A DNA stretch of 64,000 nucleotides from Polyangiaceae bacterium (GTDB lineage Bacteria; Myxococcota_A; Polyangia; Polyangiales; Polyangiaceae), in contig CANJMI010000019.1 in assembly GCA_947475525.1 (NCBI GenBank), forward strand, positions 1 to 64,000, given 5' to 3'. The notes under the pieces were generated by a model that made no database searches, had not been told where the DNA came from, and was given only the letters and a program-made list of their open reading frames with translations. This document shows positions 9,937 through 19,383 of the stretch, one piece after another. Each line of letters opens with the position of its first letter. Positions within the stretch are counted from its first letter, which is position 1. Made by a program: the position numbers and the translations under genes.

Positions 9937-10410
9937 ATGGCTCAGCTCACCGCCGGATCGAAAGCCCCCGCATTCAAGCTCTCGGGCAATGACGGGCACG
10001 AATACGCACTGGCTGACCTGCGAGGTCGCAAAGTCGTGCTTTTTTTCTACCCGCGGGACAGCACGCCGGGTTGCACGACCGAGGCCTGCGACTTTCGCGA
10101 CAACCTCGCGCGCTTCGCCGCCGCGGGAGCCACGGTGCTCGGCGTCTCCAAGGACTCGCTCGCCAGCCACGACAAGTTCCGCGACAAGTACACGCTAAAC
10201 TTCCCTCTGCTGAGCGATCCCGAGCGCGCCGCGCATGAAGCCTATGGTGCGTGGGGCGAGAAGGTCTTCTACGGAAAGCACATCGTCGGAGTGATTCGTT
10301 CGACGTTCCTCATCGACGAGGAAGGGCGCGTCGTGCGCGCTTGGTACGGCGTGAAAGTCAAAGGCCACGTAGACCAGGTCCTCGCGGCGCTCTCAGGCGG
10401 GGGCGCTTGA
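9937..10410 (+). CDS. bcp: Thiol peroxidase of the Bcp/PrxQ family
   Basis: 158 residues. The ATG at 9937 is preceded by a strong aaggagg ribosome site at 9921-9927, which rules out the earlier in-frame start. Peroxidatic Cys46 sits in STPGCTTEACDF, with the resolving Cys51 five residues later, the arrangement of atypical 2-Cys Bcp enzymes. It reduces hydrogen peroxide and organic hydroperoxides using thioredoxin. Length is typical. It is divergently transcribed from the uracil-DNA glycosylase gene, so both promoters share the 66-base gap. Confidence 0.96.
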   Translation: MAQLTAGSKAPAFKLSGNDGHEYALADLRGRKVVLFFYPRDSTPGCTTEACDFRDNLARFAAAGATVLGVSKDSLASHDKFRDKYTLNFPLLSDPERAAHEAYGAWGEKVFYGKHIVGVIRSTFLIDEEGRVVRAWYGVKVKGHVDQVLAALSGGGA

Positions 10411-10450
10411 GGCTCGACCGAACGTCGCTGGCGTGCGATGGTGCCCGCCC

Positions 10451-10708
10451 ATGTCGGCTCGGCATCCCAACATCTCCGCTTGGCAACGCGACGGCCACGA
10501 AGGCGTGTACTCGAGGGAGCTTGCAGGCTTCGCCCTCCGCGTGACCTGGACCCCCAACGCCGCCGACACGCGCGGCACTTTCGCATGGACCGTCGAGCAC
10601 GCCGGCGCGAAGCCTCACCGCTCGCACGAACGCTTCGAAGAGATGTCGGCGGCCATGGCCGACGCCGAGGACTTCGCGCGGGTGGCTGCTGCAAAGCAGT
10701 CTCACTAA
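10451..10708 (+). CDS. Small conserved-looking hypothetical protein
   Basis: 85 residues from ATG 10451. It has a compact, Trp-containing sequence: alternating beta-like segments (LRVTWTP, GTFAWTVEH) followed by a helix ending in ADAEDFARVAA. No signal peptide, membrane segment or cysteine is present. No family recognised. It lies 40 bases after bcp and 25 bases before the biotin carboxylase gene, all on the same strand. Codon use is like its neighbours, so it is probably real. Confidence 0.6.
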   Translation: MSARHPNISAWQRDGHEGVYSRELAGFALRVTWTPNAADTRGTFAWTVEHAGAKPHRSHERFEEMSAAMADAEDFARVAAAKQSH

Positions 10709-10733
10709 CCGCGGAAATCGCGGCAGGCTAGCG

Positions 10734-12785
10734 ATGTCGTTCCACAAGATTCTCGTCGCGAACCGCGGGGAGATCGCCGTGCGCATCCTGCGGACAGCGC
10801 GCCGCCTCGGCTACGCCACGGTCGCCGTCTACAGCCAAGCCGACGCCCACGCCCCGCACGTACTCGCCGCGGACGAGGCCGTGCACCTCGGTCCCGCTTC
10901 CGCCACCGAGAGCTACCTCTCCATCGCGAAGCTCCTCGAGGCGGCTCGTGTGACTGGCGCGGACGCGGTTCACCCGGGTTACGGATTTCTGTCCGAGAAC
11001 GCCGAGTTCGCGCGTGCCTGCGCAGACGCCGGCCTCACCTTCATCGGCCCGCCCGCCAGCGCGATCGATGCGATGGGCAACAAGGCCCGCGCGAAGCTTG
11101 CGATGCTGGCCGCCGGCGTGCCGTGCGTGCCAGGCTACCAAGGCGACGATCAGTCCGACGCCGCCTTCGAAGAAGCCGCGGCATCGATAGGCTATCCGGT
11201 GATGGTGAAGGCCACCGCCGGCGGCGGAGGGCGTGGCATGCGTGTCGTGTCCGCGCCGGCCGACTTGCGAGACGCGCTTGCTTCCGCGCGGAGTGAAGCC
11301 ACCAACGCCTTCAAGTGCGGGGAGCTCCTGCTCGAAAAGGCGGTGCTCGCGCCGCGCCACATCGAGGTGCAAATCGTCGCCGACAGCCACGGCAACATCG
11401 TTCATCTCGGCGAGCGCGACTGCTCGGTCCAACGCCGGCACCAGAAGGTGATCGAAGAGTGCCCTTCACCGGCGGTCGACGCCGTGTTGCGTGAAAAGCT
11501 TGGTGAAACCGCGATCGCCGCAGCGCGCGCTTGCGGTTACATCGGCGCGGGCACGGTCGAGATGCTGCTCACCGAGGAGGGCGCGTTTTACTTTCTCGAG
11601 ATGAACACGCGACTTCAGGTGGAGCACCCGGTCACCGAAGCCGTCACCGGAGAAGATCTCGTCGAGTGGCAGCTACGCGTCGCGCGAGGCGAGCGACTGC
11701 CGAAGACCCAAAACGCAATAACGTTCACGGGGCATGCGCTCGAGGCTCGCATCTACGCCGAGGATCCCGCTCGCGACTACTTGCCGCAGACGGGCGTGAT
11801 CCTTCGCTGGGAGCCAGCGGGGGAAGCACGCTTCGACCACGGAGTGGCGAACGGCTACACGGTCTCGCCGCACTACGATCCGATGATCGCAAAGGTTATC
11901 GCCCACGGTACGACCCGCGACGAGGCTCGGCGCAAGCTCGCATCGGCGCTGCGACGAACGACCCTCTTCGGCATCGTCACCAATAAATCGTTCCTCGCCG
12001 CCATCTGCGAAAACGTTGAGTTTTCAATGGGTCACGCGACGACGGCGTTCCTCTCTCGAGAGTTCGCCGGGCACCCGACGCGACAACCGAGCGCGCCTTT
12101 ACCGAGAGCCTTTGCCCTGGCTGCCCTCGCCTCGTATCTCGACCACGCGCGCTCGCTCCTTCGGCCACCGCGAGGGCCGTACTCCGCGGGCACGACCGAG
12201 GCCGCGAGCACGAGCGACGCCACGGACAACGACGACTCGCTCATCGGCTGGCGTAGCGGCAGTGCGATCGACGCGGTCGTCGTGCTCGGCCACGGTGCGA
12301 GCTCCCGCGAGGTGTGGATACGCGCACTCGGCGCTGCAGCGGCCGGGCGGCGTTACCGTGTCTCGTGCCCCGAAGCCTTCGAGTTCGACGTCGTCGCTCA
12401 CGATCGCGAGCGCGTCGCGTTGGTCGACGGCGGGGTGCGGCGCGAGCTGCGTTACCTCGTCCACGGGGACACCATCTGGACCGACGACGGCCACGCGAGC
12501 ATCGCCTTCGATGACCTCACCTACCGCCCCGCCGAGCGGGACGCGAGTGGCAGCGGAAAGCTCTGCGCACCACTCGACGGCAAGGTGCTCGACGTGCGCG
12601 TGAAACCCGGTGACATCGTCACAAAAGGCCAGGTTTTGCTGGTAATCGAAGCGATGAAGATGGAACACCGCATCGAGGCCGACGTGGCTGGAACGGTCGT
12701 CATCGTTCATGTCGAACGCGGCGCACAGGTCAAGACTCGGCAGCTGCTCGCGCTTGTCGCGACCGCACCGACGGAGGCCTCATGA
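10734..12785 (+). CDS. Acyl-CoA carboxylase alpha subunit: biotin carboxylase plus biotin carrier
   Basis: 683 residues. It opens with ILVANRGEIAVRI, the biotin carboxylase N-terminus, followed by HPGYGFLSENAEFA, the glycine-rich ATP loop GGGGRGMR and the carboxylation segment MNTRLQVEHPVTE. The C-terminal biotinyl domain has the acceptor Lys642 in EAMKME. This BC-BCCP arrangement is that of methylcrotonyl-, propionyl- and geranyl-CoA carboxylase alpha subunits. It makes carboxybiotin from bicarbonate and ATP and passes it to the partner subunit encoded next, whose start overlaps this stop by ATGA. The exact acyl-CoA substrate is not determined by this subunit. Confidence 0.95.
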   Translation: MSFHKILVANRGEIAVRILRTARRLGYATVAVYSQADAHAPHVLAADEAVHLGPASATESYLSIAKLLEAARVTGADAVHPGYGFLSENAEFARACADAGLTFIGPPASAIDAMGNKARAKLAMLAAGVPCVPGYQGDDQSDAAFEEAAASIGYPVMVKATAGGGGRGMRVVSAPADLRDALASARSEATNAFKCGELLLEKAVLAPRHIEVQIVADSHGNIVHLGERDCSVQRRHQKVIEECPSPAVDAVLREKLGETAIAAARACGYIGAGTVEMLLTEEGAFYFLEMNTRLQVEHPVTEAVTGEDLVEWQLRVARGERLPKTQNAITFTGHALEARIYAEDPARDYLPQTGVILRWEPAGEARFDHGVANGYTVSPHYDPMIAKVIAHGTTRDEARRKLASALRRTTLFGIVTNKSFLAAICENVEFSMGHATTAFLSREFAGHPTRQPSAPLPRAFALAALASYLDHARSLLRPPRGPYSAGTTEAASTSDATDNDDSLIGWRSGSAIDAVVVLGHGASSREVWIRALGAAAAGRRYRVSCPEAFEFDVVAHDRERVALVDGGVRRELRYLVHGDTIWTDDGHASIAFDDLTYRPAERDASGSGKLCAPLDGKVLDVRVKPGDIVTKGQVLLVIEAMKMEHRIEADVAGTVVIVHVERGAQVKTRQLLALVATAPTEAS

Positions 12786-14422
12786 TCCTCGAGTCGCACG
12801 TCGATCCATCGAGCGCCGAGTTCCGCGCGAACGCCGCGTACATGAGCGCATACGTCGCCAAAGTGCGGGGCGCCGAAAACAATCAGGTCGAGACCGAACG
12901 TGCACACGGACCCCGTGCCCGCGCGAAAGGCAAGCTGCTCCCCCGTGAACGACTCGCGCGCTTGCTCGACCGCGGCGCACCGTTTTTCGAGGTCGCGTCG
13001 CTCGCCGGCTACGGCATGTTCGATGACTCGGACGGACGCTTTTCGGGCGGCAAACTGATAGCCGGCATCGGTCACATCGCGGGGCGACGCTGCCTCGCTG
13101 TCGTGTGGAACTACGCCATCAAAGGCGGCACGATCGACTCCGTCAACGTGCAGAAGATGCTGCGCCTGCAAGAGATCGCTTTCCGCGCGAAGCTGCCGAT
13201 AGTCTCGCTCCACGAGAGCGGTGGCGGCAACCTCGACAAGTCGGCCGCGGCAGACCCGTGGGCGGCTCGACTGTTCGTCGAGGCCGGCCGCATCTACGGG
13301 CAACAAGCGCGGATGAGTGCCGCGGGGATCCCGCAGATCACGGTATCGCACGGCAATGCGACCGCCGGTGGCGCCTATCAAGTCGCACTCTCCGACGTCA
13401 TCGTCCTCGTGCGCGGGCAAACGCAGCTCTTCCTCGCCGGTCCTCCGCTTCTCAAGGCAGGCACAGGAGAGGATGCCGACGCGGAGACTCTCGGTGGCGC
13501 GGAGATGCACGCCTCGATCTCCGGTACAGGTGAATATTTGGCTGAAAATGACGCGGACGCGATCCGCATCGCGCGTGAAGTGGTCGCCTCGCTGCCACGC
13601 GATCCCGACCTCGCGGACGTGAAGCGCGACGTCGAACCCCCGCGGTATTCACCCGATGAGCTCGTCGGCATCTACCCGGAAGATCGACGCCGCCCGGTGC
13701 GGATCCAAGAAGTGCTCGCGCGCGTCGTCGACGGCTCGAAGTTCGACGAGTTTCGCCCCGTGATGGACAGCGCGACGGTGTGCGGGATGGCTGCGATCGG
13801 CGGAACGCTCGTCGGCGTCATCGGCAACAATGGCCCTATCACGCCGGCAGGCGCGAACAAGGCGTCGCAGTTCATCGAACTCTGCGAGCTGACGTCCGTG
13901 CCGCTCGTGTTCCTTCAAAACACGACAGGCTTCTTGGTTGGGACGACCGTCGAGCAAGCCGGCCAAGTCAAACACTCCGCCAAGCTCGTTCAGCACGTCG
14001 CAAACTTCCGCGGCCCCAAGCTTACGGTCCTTGTTGGGAACTCGTACGGTGCCGGCAACTACGCCATGGCGAGTCGCGCGCTCGACCCCGATTTTGTGGT
14101 CGCGTGGCCGTCGGCTCGGCAGGCACTGATGGGCGGCGCCCAAGCCGCCAAAGTGATGCAGCTCGTGGCCGAGCAAAAATGGGCACGGGAGGGAATCGAA
14201 CCCGACGAGAAGACCCGCATGGGCGCCGCGCAGCAATTTCAAATGATCGAATTCGGCCTGGAAATGCTGTCGGAATCGATGTTCTGCAGTGCACGGCTGA
14301 TGGATGACGGCATCATCGATCCGCGCGATACGCGGAGGGTGCTCTCCTACCTGCTCGACGTTTGCCTGGAGGGCCGGAGGCGTACGCCCGTCGGTTCGAG
14401 CCACGGGATTCAGCGCTTCTGA
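12782..14422 (+). CDS. Acyl-CoA carboxylase beta subunit (carboxyltransferase)
   Basis: 546 residues, starting in the ATGA overlap with the alpha subunit. The N-terminal half holds RLLDRGAPFFE and the CoA-site segment ESGGGNLD, then GNATAGGAY, an oxyanion loop. The C-terminal half carries NTTGFLVG and NSYGAGNYAMAS, the second oxyanion loop. The segment FLAGPPLLKAGTGED with LGGAEMH places it near methylcrotonyl-/geranyl-type carboxyltransferases rather than the AccA/AccD pair. Likely pathway: branched acyl-CoA breakdown (leucine) or acyclic terpenes. No isovaleryl-CoA dehydrogenase or hydratase gene is beside it, so the substrate stays open. Confidence 0.93.
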   Translation: MILESHVDPSSAEFRANAAYMSAYVAKVRGAENNQVETERAHGPRARAKGKLLPRERLARLLDRGAPFFEVASLAGYGMFDDSDGRFSGGKLIAGIGHIAGRRCLAVVWNYAIKGGTIDSVNVQKMLRLQEIAFRAKLPIVSLHESGGGNLDKSAAADPWAARLFVEAGRIYGQQARMSAAGIPQITVSHGNATAGGAYQVALSDVIVLVRGQTQLFLAGPPLLKAGTGEDADAETLGGAEMHASISGTGEYLAENDADAIRIAREVVASLPRDPDLADVKRDVEPPRYSPDELVGIYPEDRRRPVRIQEVLARVVDGSKFDEFRPVMDSATVCGMAAIGGTLVGVIGNNGPITPAGANKASQFIELCELTSVPLVFLQNTTGFLVGTTVEQAGQVKHSAKLVQHVANFRGPKLTVLVGNSYGAGNYAMASRALDPDFVVAWPSARQALMGGAQAAKVMQLVAEQKWAREGIEPDEKTRMGAAQQFQMIEFGLEMLSESMFCSARLMDDGIIDPRDTRRVLSYLLDVCLEGRRRTPVGSSHGIQRF

Positions 14423-14482
14423 ACGAGCGCGCGACTCGATCGACCTGACGCGCTGAAAGCGATTCGGGTATCGTCGGCCATC

Positions 14483-15307
14483 ATGCGTATCGCCCCATGG
14501 TTACTCGGCTCCGGATTCGTGTCGATCTGGGCGCTCACCGCCTTCAGCTGCAACACGGTCGAGTACGGCGGGTCGAACCTCACGGTGACCTTCACTGCCG
14601 TGACGACGTCGACCGGCGGGGGCGAAGGCGGCGCGTCGACCGACGGCACTGGCGGCACGGGCGGCAGTGGCGGCAGTGGTGGCAGCGGCGGCATGGGCGG
14701 CATGGTGGGTTCCGGTGGCATGAGCGCCGTCGGGACAGGCGGCGCGGGGGGCATGGCCGCATCGTCGTCATCATCATCATCGGGGGCTGGCGGTGCGGGG
14801 GGCTCGGAGCCCGGCCCGGTCGAAAAACCGCTGCATGGTTGCCTCTCCGCTGCGGCCGTCGATCTGACGGGAGCGGGTCCCGCCGTCAGCCTCGCCTTCT
14901 CAGCCGCGAGCAAGCGGTACACCGCGACGGTCAATGGCCAAGCCATCGAGCTTCCATATCCGATGTGCATTCGACTCAAGGCGACGCAGCGGCTCTTGCT
15001 TGGCGGCTCCGGCGTGAAGGGCGATCCTCTGATGGTCGGCGGGGTCGTCGATGGAGACGGCGTTGGCAACTACATGAAGCTGAGTCCGCTCCAACCGAGC
15101 TGCTTCTCGGCGTCGAACGGCTTCGACGCGAACAACGTCCCGGGCTGCTACAACGGCGGCGTCTGGCCCTGCGGCGCATCCGGCGCGAGCTCGGCGGCGC
15201 AGTGCTCGGTCGACGGCCAAAAAGCTTTCAGCGCGATGACGACCTATCCCTTCTTCGACAACAGCCAAAAGCAAACGCGGCTCGGCGCGCTCTACATTGT
15301 TCCTTGA
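14483..15307 (+). CDS. Lipoprotein with Gly-rich linker, paralogue A
   Basis: 274 residues. The signal MRIAPWLLGSGFVSIWALTAFSC ends in a lipobox-like AFSC. A linker of Gly/Ser/Thr/Met (about residues 45-110) follows, then a compact C-terminal domain of about 160 residues with six cysteines, beginning KPLHGCL and ending LGALYIVP. The domain shares GSGVKGDPLM, DGDGV, NNVPGCY and WPCGA with the next gene, so the two are tandem duplicates. No known family recognised. It precedes a beta-helix lipoprotein, suggesting a joint role at the cell surface, possibly in carbohydrate handling. Confidence 0.85.
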   Translation: MRIAPWLLGSGFVSIWALTAFSCNTVEYGGSNLTVTFTAVTTSTGGGEGGASTDGTGGTGGSGGSGGSGGMGGMVGSGGMSAVGTGGAGGMAASSSSSSSGAGGAGGSEPGPVEKPLHGCLSAAAVDLTGAGPAVSLAFSAASKRYTATVNGQAIELPYPMCIRLKATQRLLLGGSGVKGDPLMVGGVVDGDGVGNYMKLSPLQPSCFSASNGFDANNVPGCYNGGVWPCGASGASSAAQCSVDGQKAFSAMTTYPFFDNSQKQTRLGALYIVP

Positions 15308-15325
15308 GCGATTGTTCCTTGAGCG
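15296..15325. repeat. Perfect 15-base tandem duplication across a stop codon
   Basis: attgttccttgagcg occurs at 15296-15310 and again at 15311-15325. The first copy contains the last codons and the TGA stop of paralogue A; the second lies just after. The shape is that of a recent slippage duplication. It leaves the protein end intact and only lengthens the intergenic gap. Confidence 0.95.
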
Positions 15326-15431
15326 GTGTGCTCGCACGAGAGCCCTTTGTCTCACCTCGGCGAACCGCTAGGGAAAACGCGGCGCCGATAGCCCTTATGC
15401 GGCAGCGAAACTTCAGCTAACCTCGACCACT

Positions 15432-16244
15432 ATGCGCATGGCTCCCTGGCTGCTCAGTTCTGGCGTAGCTTCGATGTGGGCGCTCTCCGCCTTCAGCTGC
15501 AATAAACCCCTCCGTGAGGGGACCAACCTCACGGTGACGTTTTCAGCGATCACCGCCGTCACGGTAGGAACCGGCGGCACCGACGTGACCACCAGCGACG
15601 TCGGCGGCATGGGCGGCATGGGCACCGGCGGCACGGGCGGTATGGGCGGCATGGGCACGGGCGGCATGGGCACGGGCGGCATGGGCACGGGCGGCATGGG
15701 CACGGGCGGCATGGGCACCAGCGTAACGTCGGGTGCGGGCGGCGCGGATCCGGTGCCCGTCGAGACGCCCGTCCACGGCTGTTTTTTCAAGGACGCCTAC
15801 GATCTCACGGGCGGCGGATTGACCGTCAATCTGGCCTTCTCTGCGGGCACCAAGAAGTTCACCGCGACGGTCGGAGGCAACGGTGTGGAGCTGCCTTACC
15901 CGATGTGCGTCAAGATCAAATACAACCAGAAGCTCGTGCTCGGCGGCTCGGGGGTCAAAGGCGACCCGCTGATGGTGAGCGGGCTCATCGACGGCGACGG
16001 CGTCGCCACCTACGACAAGAAGGGCCCGATGCAGCCGACCTGCTTCTCGGCGGCGACCAGCTTCGACCCGAACAACGTCCCGGGCTGCTACCAGGGCGGC
16101 ACCTGGCCGTGTGGCGCGGTCGGCGCCCCAACAGCGGGACAGTGCACACTCGACACCCAGAAGTCGTTCGCGCTGAAGGCTTACCCCTTCTATGACAACA
16201 GCCAGAAAGAGATCCGGCGCGGCGCGCTCTACATCATCCCATGA
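15432..16244 (+). CDS. Lipoprotein with Gly-rich linker, paralogue B
   Basis: 270 residues, clearly homologous to the preceding gene: the signal MRMAPWLLSSGVASMWALSAFSC, a Gly/Met/Thr linker with repeated GTGGM units, then the same Cys-containing domain (PVHGCF, GSGVKGDPLM, DGDGV, NNVPGCY, WPCGA, RGALYIIP). The C-terminal domains match closely, while the linkers have drifted by repeat expansion. Its stop overlaps the start of the beta-helix gene by ATGA, so those two are probably co-translated. Function unknown. Confidence 0.87.
   Translation: MRMAPWLLSSGVASMWALSAFSCNKPLREGTNLTVTFSAITAVTVGTGGTDVTTSDVGGMGGMGTGGTGGMGGMGTGGMGTGGMGTGGMGTGGMGTSVTSGAGGADPVPVETPVHGCFFKDAYDLTGGGLTVNLAFSAGTKKFTATVGGNGVELPYPMCVKIKYNQKLVLGGSGVKGDPLMVSGLIDGDGVATYDKKGPMQPTCFSAATSFDPNNVPGCYQGGTWPCGAVGAPTAGQCTLDTQKSFALKAYPFYDNSQKEIRRGALYIIP
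15651..15719. repeat. In-frame 15-base minisatellite encoding MGTGG units
   Basis: Four exact copies of atgggcacgggcggc (15651-15665, 15666-15680, 15681-15695, 15696-15710) plus a partial fifth, flanked by degenerate versions. Because the unit is 15 bases, gain or loss of copies changes linker length without shifting the frame of paralogue B. Confidence 0.95.
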
Positions 16245-18001
16245 GGCGGAATCTCGTTTGGCTTGGTGCCGGGTTGGCCGCGGTCGCTTGCGGCTCCTCG
16301 ACCGTAGGCGGGAGCGGCGCGGCGAGCACCACCTCGACCTCCGACAGCGGCTCCTCAACCTCTGACAGCGCTACCGCCTCGCTCGCGAACACAACCTCCA
16401 CGAGCACCGCGGGAAGCGGCGGCTCGGGCGGCGCGACGGCGGGTTCGGGCGGCGCGGGCGGCACCGAATCGGGCTGGCGCAGCACCCTCTATCCGAAAGA
16501 CTGGACGCTCGGGTTTGCCACGCCGCAAGGCCGCCACGTTCAGGATTATTCTTACGCGGGCTACCATCACGGAGAGGCCGCGCTCGGTACGCCGGCGGTC
16601 GCCACGGTGTTCGACGTCACCACCTACGGCGCCGATCCCAAAGGCGGCAGCGATGCCACGGCGGCGGCGCAACAAGCCATTGACGCGGCCAAGTCAAACG
16701 GAGGCGGCGTCGTGTATTTTCCGACGGGAACCTACCGACTCGACGGGCAGCTCAGCATCAAGGCCTCGAAAATCGTGCTGCGCGGTGAAGGCGCGAACGC
16801 GAGCCTGCTCGCCTTCACCAAGAGCGCCGGCATGGGCTTCCTGAGCCACATCACGATCGGCGGCACGCTCAGCGACTCGAGCGAGCAACTGCTCACCGCC
16901 GAAGGCGCCGAGAACGACACGACCGTGGCGGTCGCCGACGCGAGCGCCTACAAACTCGGCGACGACATCGTCATCGGCTTCACCATCACGCCCGCGTTCA
17001 TCGCCGAACACCAGATGAACGGCACGTGGGACCACAGCGGAAATGCCTTCGCCGGCAAGTGGCAGCCGTTCTTCCGCCGCGAGGTGACCCAGGTCGATAC
17101 GACGAAGACGCCGCACACGATCTCGTTCGCGGTGCCGCTTCGTTACCCAACGAAATTGCGGGACAACGCGACTATTCGCCGGCAAACCGGCTACCTAAGT
17201 GAAGTGGGCGTGGAGAAGCTCGGCCTCGCGAACGCGGTCAGCTGGGACGCCGCCTGGAACCAGAATCAAGTCCACGTCCTCGAGCTGCACGGCGTGCGAG
17301 ATTCATGGGTGCGCGACGTCGGCTCGTTCAGCCCACCCAACGCCCCAACGAGCGGCAGCGGCAAAGGCGCTCATCTTCAGTCGAGCGGGCTCTTGCTCCT
17401 CGACGTCAAGAGCGTGACCATCGCCGACAGCGGGCTTCATAAAGCAGAGAACCGTGGCGGTGGCGGCAACGGCTACCTCTTCGAGGTGCGGCAATCGAAC
17501 GAGGTGCTCTTCCGCGACCTCGCGGCGACGGAGGGTCGCCATAATTTTATTCAAAACTGGGGCTTTGGCGTTACCGGATGCGTCTGGCAGCGCGTCCACA
17601 GCAGCGGCGGCATCGCGTGGCTCAACAAAGATTTTCCAGGCCTCACCGGGGCGAGCGAGTTTCATCACTCCCTCGGACTCGGCAATCTTGTCGATGCCAG
17701 TACCTTCGATGACGGCTGGGCCATCGTGAACCGCGGCAACGAGAGCACGTACTCGGGCCACACCGGGACCGAGAACGTGATGTGGAACACGAGCGGCACA
17801 GGCACCCTGCGCTCGCGTCAATTCGGTGATGGCTACGTCGTTGGGACGACGAGTATCAACGTGCAGACGACCCTCGATGGCCTCGTGTTCGACGGCGCCA
17901 ACACCGCCCCGGAAGATTTCACCGAAGGCCTCGGCGCGGGTGAAACACTGGTGCCGCAGTCGCTCTACGACGACCAGCTCGCGAAGCGCCTCGCTCCGTA
18001 A
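16241..18001 (+). CDS. Secreted right-handed beta-helix lipoprotein, pectate-lyase-3-like
   Basis: 586 residues. The signal MRRNLVWLGAGLAAVAC is followed by a Ser/Thr/Gly linker to about residue 75. From about residue 120, FDVTTYGADPKGGSDATAAAQQAIDAAK and VVYFPTGTYRL are the classic opening of the Pectate_lyase_3 / GH55-like fold. Later short hydrophobic repeats (SVTIADSGLHKAENRGGG, NVLF-like turns) fit a parallel beta-helix. It probably binds or cleaves an extracellular polysaccharide, but catalytic residues cannot be assigned. It is coupled to paralogue B by a 4-base overlap. (Motif spans are quoted in pieces; the middle ones are approximate.). Confidence 0.85.
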   Translation: MRRNLVWLGAGLAAVACGSSTVGGSGAASTTSTSDSGSSTSDSATASLANTTSTSTAGSGGSGGATAGSGGAGGTESGWRSTLYPKDWTLGFATPQGRHVQDYSYAGYHHGEAALGTPAVATVFDVTTYGADPKGGSDATAAAQQAIDAAKSNGGGVVYFPTGTYRLDGQLSIKASKIVLRGEGANASLLAFTKSAGMGFLSHITIGGTLSDSSEQLLTAEGAENDTTVAVADASAYKLGDDIVIGFTITPAFIAEHQMNGTWDHSGNAFAGKWQPFFRREVTQVDTTKTPHTISFAVPLRYPTKLRDNATIRRQTGYLSEVGVEKLGLANAVSWDAAWNQNQVHVLELHGVRDSWVRDVGSFSPPNAPTSGSGKGAHLQSSGLLLLDVKSVTIADSGLHKAENRGGGGNGYLFEVRQSNEVLFRDLAATEGRHNFIQNWGFGVTGCVWQRVHSSGGIAWLNKDFPGLTGASEFHHSLGLGNLVDASTFDDGWAIVNRGNESTYSGHTGTENVMWNTSGTGTLRSRQFGDGYVVGTTSINVQTTLDGLVFDGANTAPEDFTEGLGAGETLVPQSLYDDQLAKRLAP

Positions 18002-18006
18002 CGCGC

Positions 18007-19377
<1,371 letters not shown>

Positions 19378-19383
19378 GAATCC

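Noticed and set aside
14161-14210. A tRNA-like T-arm motif (ggaatcgaaccc) on the minus sense
   Set aside because: It lies in the carboxyltransferase frame, no acceptor stem or anticodon arm pairs around it, and the coding reading is strong.
14600-14760. Repeated GGC-rich units that might suggest a CRISPR or regulatory array
   Set aside because: Units are short, contiguous, unspaced and in frame as a Gly/Ser/Met linker; there are no spacers.
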